DNA of 64,000 nt from Clostridiales bacterium (GTDB taxonomy: Bacteria; Bacillota; Clostridia; Christensenellales; UBA1242). The stretch is taken from the NCBI GenBank assembly GCA_918262735.1, contig CAKJYJ010000009.1, forward strand, positions 28,655 through 92,654, in the 5' to 3' direction. A program made the translations under genes and the position numbers. Numbering within the stretch: the first letter of the stretch is position 1; each line of letters starts with the position of its first letter. The notes beneath the pieces were generated by a model. That model was not told where the DNA came from. It did no database searches and worked only from the letters and a program-made list of their open reading frames with translations. This document shows, piece by piece, positions 59,222-64,000 of the stretch.

Positions 59222-61147
59222 TTAATTATTTTTTGTGTAAACATAATACTGTTTTTCACCAATGGTGATTGTTGTTGCAGATTTTGTGTAATTTTCTGTG
59301 TTACTTAAAAATGCATTTGTTCCATCATCAATGCTTGCAAGCACATTTATTGTTGTGGCATATTTTAATAAATATCCTGCATTGTTCACTGATGTTGCCA
59401 CATTATATATATTAGAACTTTCAATTGTAACTGTTGTTAAGCTTTTGCAGTTGTTAAATGCGGCGTCTCTTATTGTTTCAATGCTTTCAGGAATTGTTAT
59501 GCTTGCAAGGCTTGCTGCTCTAACCCCATCGCTGAATAAAGCTCCTGGCATCACCTTTAATTGAGAATCATTTTCAAATATAACACTTTCTAGACTTGCA
59601 CAACCCACAAATGCCCAATCACACAATAATTTGCATTCTTTTTTTATTGTACAAGAGGTTATGTTTTTATTAATTGGCTCAACCAGTGCATAATATGCAT
59701 TATTACTGTTGCCCAAATACCTGGCATTTCCATATTCACTGAGTTGCAAATTGGTACAACCACTAAAAATTATACCCCCTATCCAAGTTACGGTGCTTGG
59801 CATATTAATACTTGTAAGCGAAACACAATTTTCAAACGCACCACCATTAATATACTGTAACCCCTCTGAAAGAATCACTTCGGTAAGCCCAGAACAATCC
59901 TTAAATGCAACACTTCCAATGGAATACACGCTACTAGGGATTGTTATAGTTTCAAGACCGGTGCAACCGAGGAATGCGGCATCATTAATTATTTTTACGC
60001 CATCCGGTATATTTGTGTTTTTACAACCGGTGATTAATGTGTTAGATTGGGTTTCTACTATTGCATTACAATTATTCCTGCTGTCATATGTCATATTATT
60101 GCTATCAACAACAATGCTTTCCAAACTGTCACAATATATGAATGCATTCCATAAATAATTATTAACACTCTGCGGAATTGAGATACTTCTTATACCACAT
60201 CGGCAAAACGCTTCAATGCCAATTTCTTCAACTCCATTGTTTATATTTACATTTACGAGCCCGCTACATCCCAAAAATGCACCACCACCTATTGTTTTTA
60301 TACTACCAGGTATAGTCACTCCAGTTAAAGATAAACAATCCTGAAATGTATAGTTTTTTATGCTTGTAACAGTGTATGTTTCATTATTATACTTCACCTT
60401 GCTAGGTATAACCAACTCACCTGTTGGGGCATTGTTTGACCTTGCAGATACACTTGCCGTTTTTTCATTATTGTTATATTCAAATGAAAGCGTGGTTAAG
60501 CTATCAGCATTTGGTACATACTCTTCAAACTCTGCATAAATGGTAATGTTTCCCTCTGGCATATTGAATTTTTTTGTACTAAGCGAAATGGCAGTTTGTG
60601 TGGTCGTGCCAGACTTAATATAATATAAACTAGACGCTTGGTAGCCCGATCCTGGAGTTACTGTTAGTTGAACAATTTCACCGCCAATTGCAACCTGTTT
60701 GTTAGGTGCCACACTTCCGTTTTGCATTGCTGTGGCAACTGTAATTGTGTATTCTTTTTCATAAACTGCAGTGTAATTTAATGGCGTTGTTTCGTCTATT
60801 GTAAATGTTAAAGTTTTGTTGTCGGACACCTTTTGCCCGTTGGATTCCCAATACATAAAACGATAGCCAACTTTATCGCCGGCAGTTAGGGTTACCTCGT
60901 CACCAATGGCATGGTTTTCTGACTGTGTTTGGTTAGATAGGTTTGTGCCTTGAGATATTTTTATAGCATTGCTTTGTTGATTGGAATTGTTGTTACCACC
61001 GCTTAGCCCTAAAAACAAACCAATGCCAAGGCCAACCACAAGCACCAATGCACCAAGCATTGCAAATATTTTTATCTTTTCTTTCTTTTTTTCTTCATTT
61101 TTTATTTTTTCTAGTTTTTCCATTTGTTCTTTATCAAAATCAGACAT
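59222..61147 (-). CDS. BspA-type leucine-rich-repeat protein with InlB_B-like repeat region
   Basis: N-terminal TM (IFAMLGALVLVVGLGIGLFLGLS), EYTITVATAMQNGSVAPNKQVAIGGEIVQLTVTPGSGYQASSLYYIKSGT, then LRR_5-like repeats (FLGCTGLETITIPSSVYSIGSVAFKDCSGL). Confidence 0.88.
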   Translation of the reverse strand: MSDFDKEQMEKLEKIKNEEKKKEKIKIFAMLGALVLVVGLGIGLFLGLSGGNNNSNQQSNAIKISQGTNLSNQTQSENHAIGDEVTLTAGDKVGYRFMYWESNGQKVSDNKTLTFTIDETTPLNYTAVYEKEYTITVATAMQNGSVAPNKQVAIGGEIVQLTVTPGSGYQASSLYYIKSGTTTQTAISLSTKKFNMPEGNITIYAEFEEYVPNADSLTTLSFEYNNNEKTASVSARSNNAPTGELVIPSKVKYNNETYTVTSIKNYTFQDCLSLTGVTIPGSIKTIGGGAFLGCSGLVNVNINNGVEEIGIEAFCRCGIRSISIPQSVNNYLWNAFIYCDSLESIVVDSNNMTYDSRNNCNAIVETQSNTLITGCKNTNIPDGVKIINDAAFLGCTGLETITIPSSVYSIGSVAFKDCSGLTEVILSEGLQYINGGAFENCVSLTSINMPSTVTWIGGIIFSGCTNLQLSEYGNARYLGNSNNAYYALVEPINKNITSCTIKKECKLLCDWAFVGCASLESVIFENDSQLKVMPGALFSDGVRAASLASITIPESIETIRDAAFNNCKSLTTVTIESSNIYNVATSVNNAGYLLKYATTINVLASIDDGTNAFLSNTENYTKSATTITIGEKQYYVYTKNN

Positions 61148-61259
61148 TGCATATTCTCCATTTCATGAAACTATTATTAGTTTATCACATATGGTTATAT
61201 ACAACAAATGTTTTTCATAACTTCATCAATAACCATTTTTTATGTTTATTTTTATATTC

Positions 61260-61300
61260 ACAAAAAAGACAAGCGTTTTATTCGCTTGTCTTTATATTTT
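61260..61300 (-). terminator. Terminator downstream of the third LRR gene
   Basis: AAAAGACAAGCGTTTTATTCGCTTGTCTTT hairpin. Confidence 0.7.
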
Positions 61301-61302
61301 AA

Positions 61303-64000
61303 TTAACCATTAATAATCGCTTGATACTCTTCAAATGAAGTATTCCAATTAACAGTAAGCGTGTTGCCACTGTTTGAACCATAACGATTCCAAGGCGATG
61401 TCCACCCACTTGGTTTTTGACTCAGATTTGTATAAATTACTAACTCATTAGAACACCCATTAAAAGGTGCGGTAGAATAATCTGATGGACTAATTGTTAA
61501 AACGCTATCTGGAATATACACCGTTCTTAAGCAGGTACAACCTCTAAATGCCTTTACGTTTATTCTTTCAATAGTTCCAGGAATAACTAAATCTGTGACC
61601 AGAGTTTCCATTTGCCCATCATTAATATATAAATTATGTGCAACTGTAAGAGGGTTAGAAACTCCTTGCACCTCAAAATCTATTTTTAGCCAATTTTCTA
61701 GGTTTTTTATAACAACTTTATTCATTCCTGTACAATTACTAAATGCATTACTTCCTATACTTTTTAATTCAATTGGAATATATATTTCTGTTAACCCAGT
61801 ACACCCACTAAATGTACTTTGTCCAATTGTTTCAAGACTATCTGGAAGTGTTATATTGGTAAGTGCGGTACACACTGCAAAAGCAGAAGATCCTAGCCCT
61901 TTTATACCATTTGGAAGCACAATATTGTTAAGACTTGTACACCCACTAAATGCCGACATGCCAATTCTTTTTAGGTTTTCAGAGAATTGTACACTTTCAA
62001 GATTTGTACATCCCGAAAATACCTTAGATGCAATAAGTCTTGTGTTATTATTCATTACAAACTCACTTACTTCTTTATCAATACATTCCATCAATGCAAC
62101 ATATGGATTATCGCCATTCCCAAGATATCTCCCATTACCACTTGTTACCAACTCAATACCAGTTCCATAAAAAGCATTATCACCAATATCTTCCACATCA
62201 TTACCTATCATTATTTCTTCTATCATGTAACAATTATAGAAGGCCCCATAGGAAATTTTTCCGCCTAAAACAGTTATCCTTTTTAACGACGATGGAATAT
62301 AATATGTTTGGTAACTTAATGTATTATAGTATTGCTGTATTGCCTCACCACCGTCATATTGATTATTTCCAAAAATTCTACCCAATTGTCCATAACTGGT
62401 ATTTCCAGGTGTTGTGCTCGTTCCAACAAAAGGAAGTGTTAAATTCTCTAACGAACTGCAACCATTAAATGTTTTTTCTCCAATGCTTGTAAGTTTTGAA
62501 CCATTTGAAAAAGAAACGGTTTTTAATGAACTACACCCCCAAAACGCACAATCCACGATGCTTGTTACTTCCTTAGGAATATCTATGCTCTGAAGGCTTG
62601 AGCAACCCTGAAAGGCTGCATTTCCAATTTTTGTAATAGTTGGATTGTCACCAAATGTTACAGTCTTAAGACCAGAACAACCATAGAAAGCCCCCACACA
62701 TATTTCTGTAACTTCATCTGCAATTGTTATGTTTTCTATCATTGAACATTCTGAAAATGACCACCAGAAAATTTTACCTGTAAAATTAAGTTGTTTTATT
62801 GAATTTGGAATCCAATAAGTTGCGTATTTGTAGTTACTGTTATAAACATACCTTTGCTGTATATTTGTTCCACCTTCCCAATTACCATTACCAAACAAAT
62901 ATCCAAAAAGTATTGAAGTGCTAGTTGTTGTTGCACCAGAATATCCTCCTGAGAATGGAAGTGTCATACTAACCAACCCTGAACAGCCAGAGAATGCTGC
63001 AAAACCAATAGATAAAACACTGTTTGGAACAACAACTTCGGTTAATCCGGTACAGCCAGAAAATGCTCCACTCTGAATAGCACTAACGCCATCTGGAATA
63101 ATGGTATTTTGACACCCTCGAACCAATTGCACGCTAGCGGTTTCTATTATTGCATTACAATTGTCTCTACTATCATATATTTCATTTTCCGAATCAACAA
63201 AAATTGAAATTAACGATGAACAGTTCTCAAAACACGAACCCGACAAACTTGTTACATCTTTTGAAATTTCAATTCCTTCTAAGCCTGCCGCATGAAAAAA
63301 GGCGTAGCCCATGCAGGTTTCATCAGTTGTAACAATTATCTTGGCATTTTGAATACGCCCAACATCCTTAAATAATCCAGAACCCGCAGCATTATTATTT
63401 CTTGTTACCTCACATGGAATTGTTAACTCTCCAATGTTGGTTATCCCAGAGAATGAATTTTCTGTTAAGGTTGTAATTGTGTCTGGAATCGTTAGTGTTT
63501 CAAAACTTAATCCATTAAACACATAATCCCCAAGCGTTGTTATTTGTGTTGGGAATGTGAATTCTGTTATTCTTGTGCAGTTTTCAAACATCCTTGAACC
63601 CAACGAAGTTAAAGATGTTGGAATATTGTAGTTTGTTAATTTTGTACAGCCTGAAAATAAATAACCACCAATGCTTGTGATTGAATTTGGAAGTTCAATT
63701 GTAATTAGGTTAGAACAATCTTTGAATACCTTACTGCCAAGTTTAGTTACACTTGTTGGTATTGTAACGTCAGTTAGGTTTGTACAGCCCTCAAACACAC
63801 CATTTCCTAATTTTGTTACTGTGTTTGGAATTGTTACAGATGTTATTGTTGTTTTGTTTTTAAATGCATCATTACCTATTGTTGTGATTAAATACAACTG
63901 ATTGTCATGTTCAACCATATTTGGCAAAACCAAATTGGTTTCTGTGTTTGATGCTGATAGCCCCGTTATTGTTGCTGTATTCTTTTTATTATTAAACTCA
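61303..64000 (-). CDS. BspA-type leucine-rich-repeat protein, 5' end outside window
   Basis: LRR_5-like repeats throughout (FSGCTGLTEVVVPNSVLSIGFAAFSGCSGL). Frame stays open from 63933 to 64000 (EFNNKKNTATITGLSASNTETNLVLPNMVEHDNQ), homologous to the pre-LRR segment of the other two proteins. Confidence 0.9.
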   Translation of the reverse strand, partial: EFNNKKNTATITGLSASNTETNLVLPNMVEHDNQLYLITTIGNDAFKNKTTITSVTIPNTVTKLGNGVFEGCTNLTDVTIPTSVTKLGSKVFKDCSNLITIELPNSITSIGGYLFSGCTKLTNYNIPTSLTSLGSRMFENCTRITEFTFPTQITTLGDYVFNGLSFETLTIPDTITTLTENSFSGITNIGELTIPCEVTRNNNAAGSGLFKDVGRIQNAKIIVTTDETCMGYAFFHAAGLEGIEISKDVTSLSGSCFENCSSLISIFVDSENEIYDSRDNCNAIIETASVQLVRGCQNTIIPDGVSAIQSGAFSGCTGLTEVVVPNSVLSIGFAAFSGCSGLVSMTLPFSGGYSGATTTSTSILFGYLFGNGNWEGGTNIQQRYVYNSNYKYATYWIPNSIKQLNFTGKIFWWSFSECSMIENITIADEVTEICVGAFYGCSGLKTVTFGDNPTITKIGNAAFQGCSSLQSIDIPKEVTSIVDCAFWGCSSLKTVSFSNGSKLTSIGEKTFNGCSSLENLTLPFVGTSTTPGNTSYGQLGRIFGNNQYDGGEAIQQYYNTLSYQTYYIPSSLKRITVLGGKISYGAFYNCYMIEEIMIGNDVEDIGDNAFYGTGIELVTSGNGRYLGNGDNPYVALMECIDKEVSEFVMNNNTRLIASKVFSGCTNLESVQFSENLKRIGMSAFSGCTSLNNIVLPNGIKGLGSSAFAVCTALTNITLPDSLETIGQSTFSGCTGLTEIYIPIELKSIGSNAFSNCTGMNKVVIKNLENWLKIDFEVQGVSNPLTVAHNLYINDGQMETLVTDLVIPGTIERINVKAFRGCTCLRTVYIPDSVLTISPSDYSTAPFNGCSNELVIYTNLSQKPSGWTSPWNRYGSNSGNTLTVNWNTSFEEYQAIING

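Overview
AT-rich chromosomal window from a spore-forming Bacillota/Clostridia-like bacterium. The lineage is inferred from the spoIIGA-sigE-sigG cluster, a PdaB-like deacetylase and general gene content. Most genes are on the minus strand. Housekeeping genes include gyrA/gyrB, ligA, pcrA, tilS, rnj, rpoZ, ddl, deoC, rpsI/rplM, feoA/feoB and mgtE. Accessory content includes BspA-type leucine-rich-repeat surface proteins, a GLUG-repeat protein, a Sir2-like/HD gene pair, a NADAR protein, an HD-TGS RelA/SpoT-like protein downstream of an XRE regulator, and a MazF toxin with an unusual partner. Eight tRNA genes are visible: Leu-CAA, Lys-CTT, Lys-TTT, Leu-TAG, Gly-TCC, Arg-TCT, Gly-CCC and Val-TAC. 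The most interesting signal is a family of tRNA-associated repeats. Four tRNA loci (Lys-CTT, Lys-TTT, Arg-TCT, Gly-CCC) are followed by short gene-less inserts. Each insert is bounded by an inverted copy of part of that same tRNA (T-arm or anticodon arm) and a direct copy of the tRNA 3' end. Five inserts share a structured core with two covarying stem-loops around a conserved GGGAAGAGGAAAA-like linker. I do not recognise this family. No recombinase is visible nearby. All calls are by eye from sequence; no database search or folding was run.
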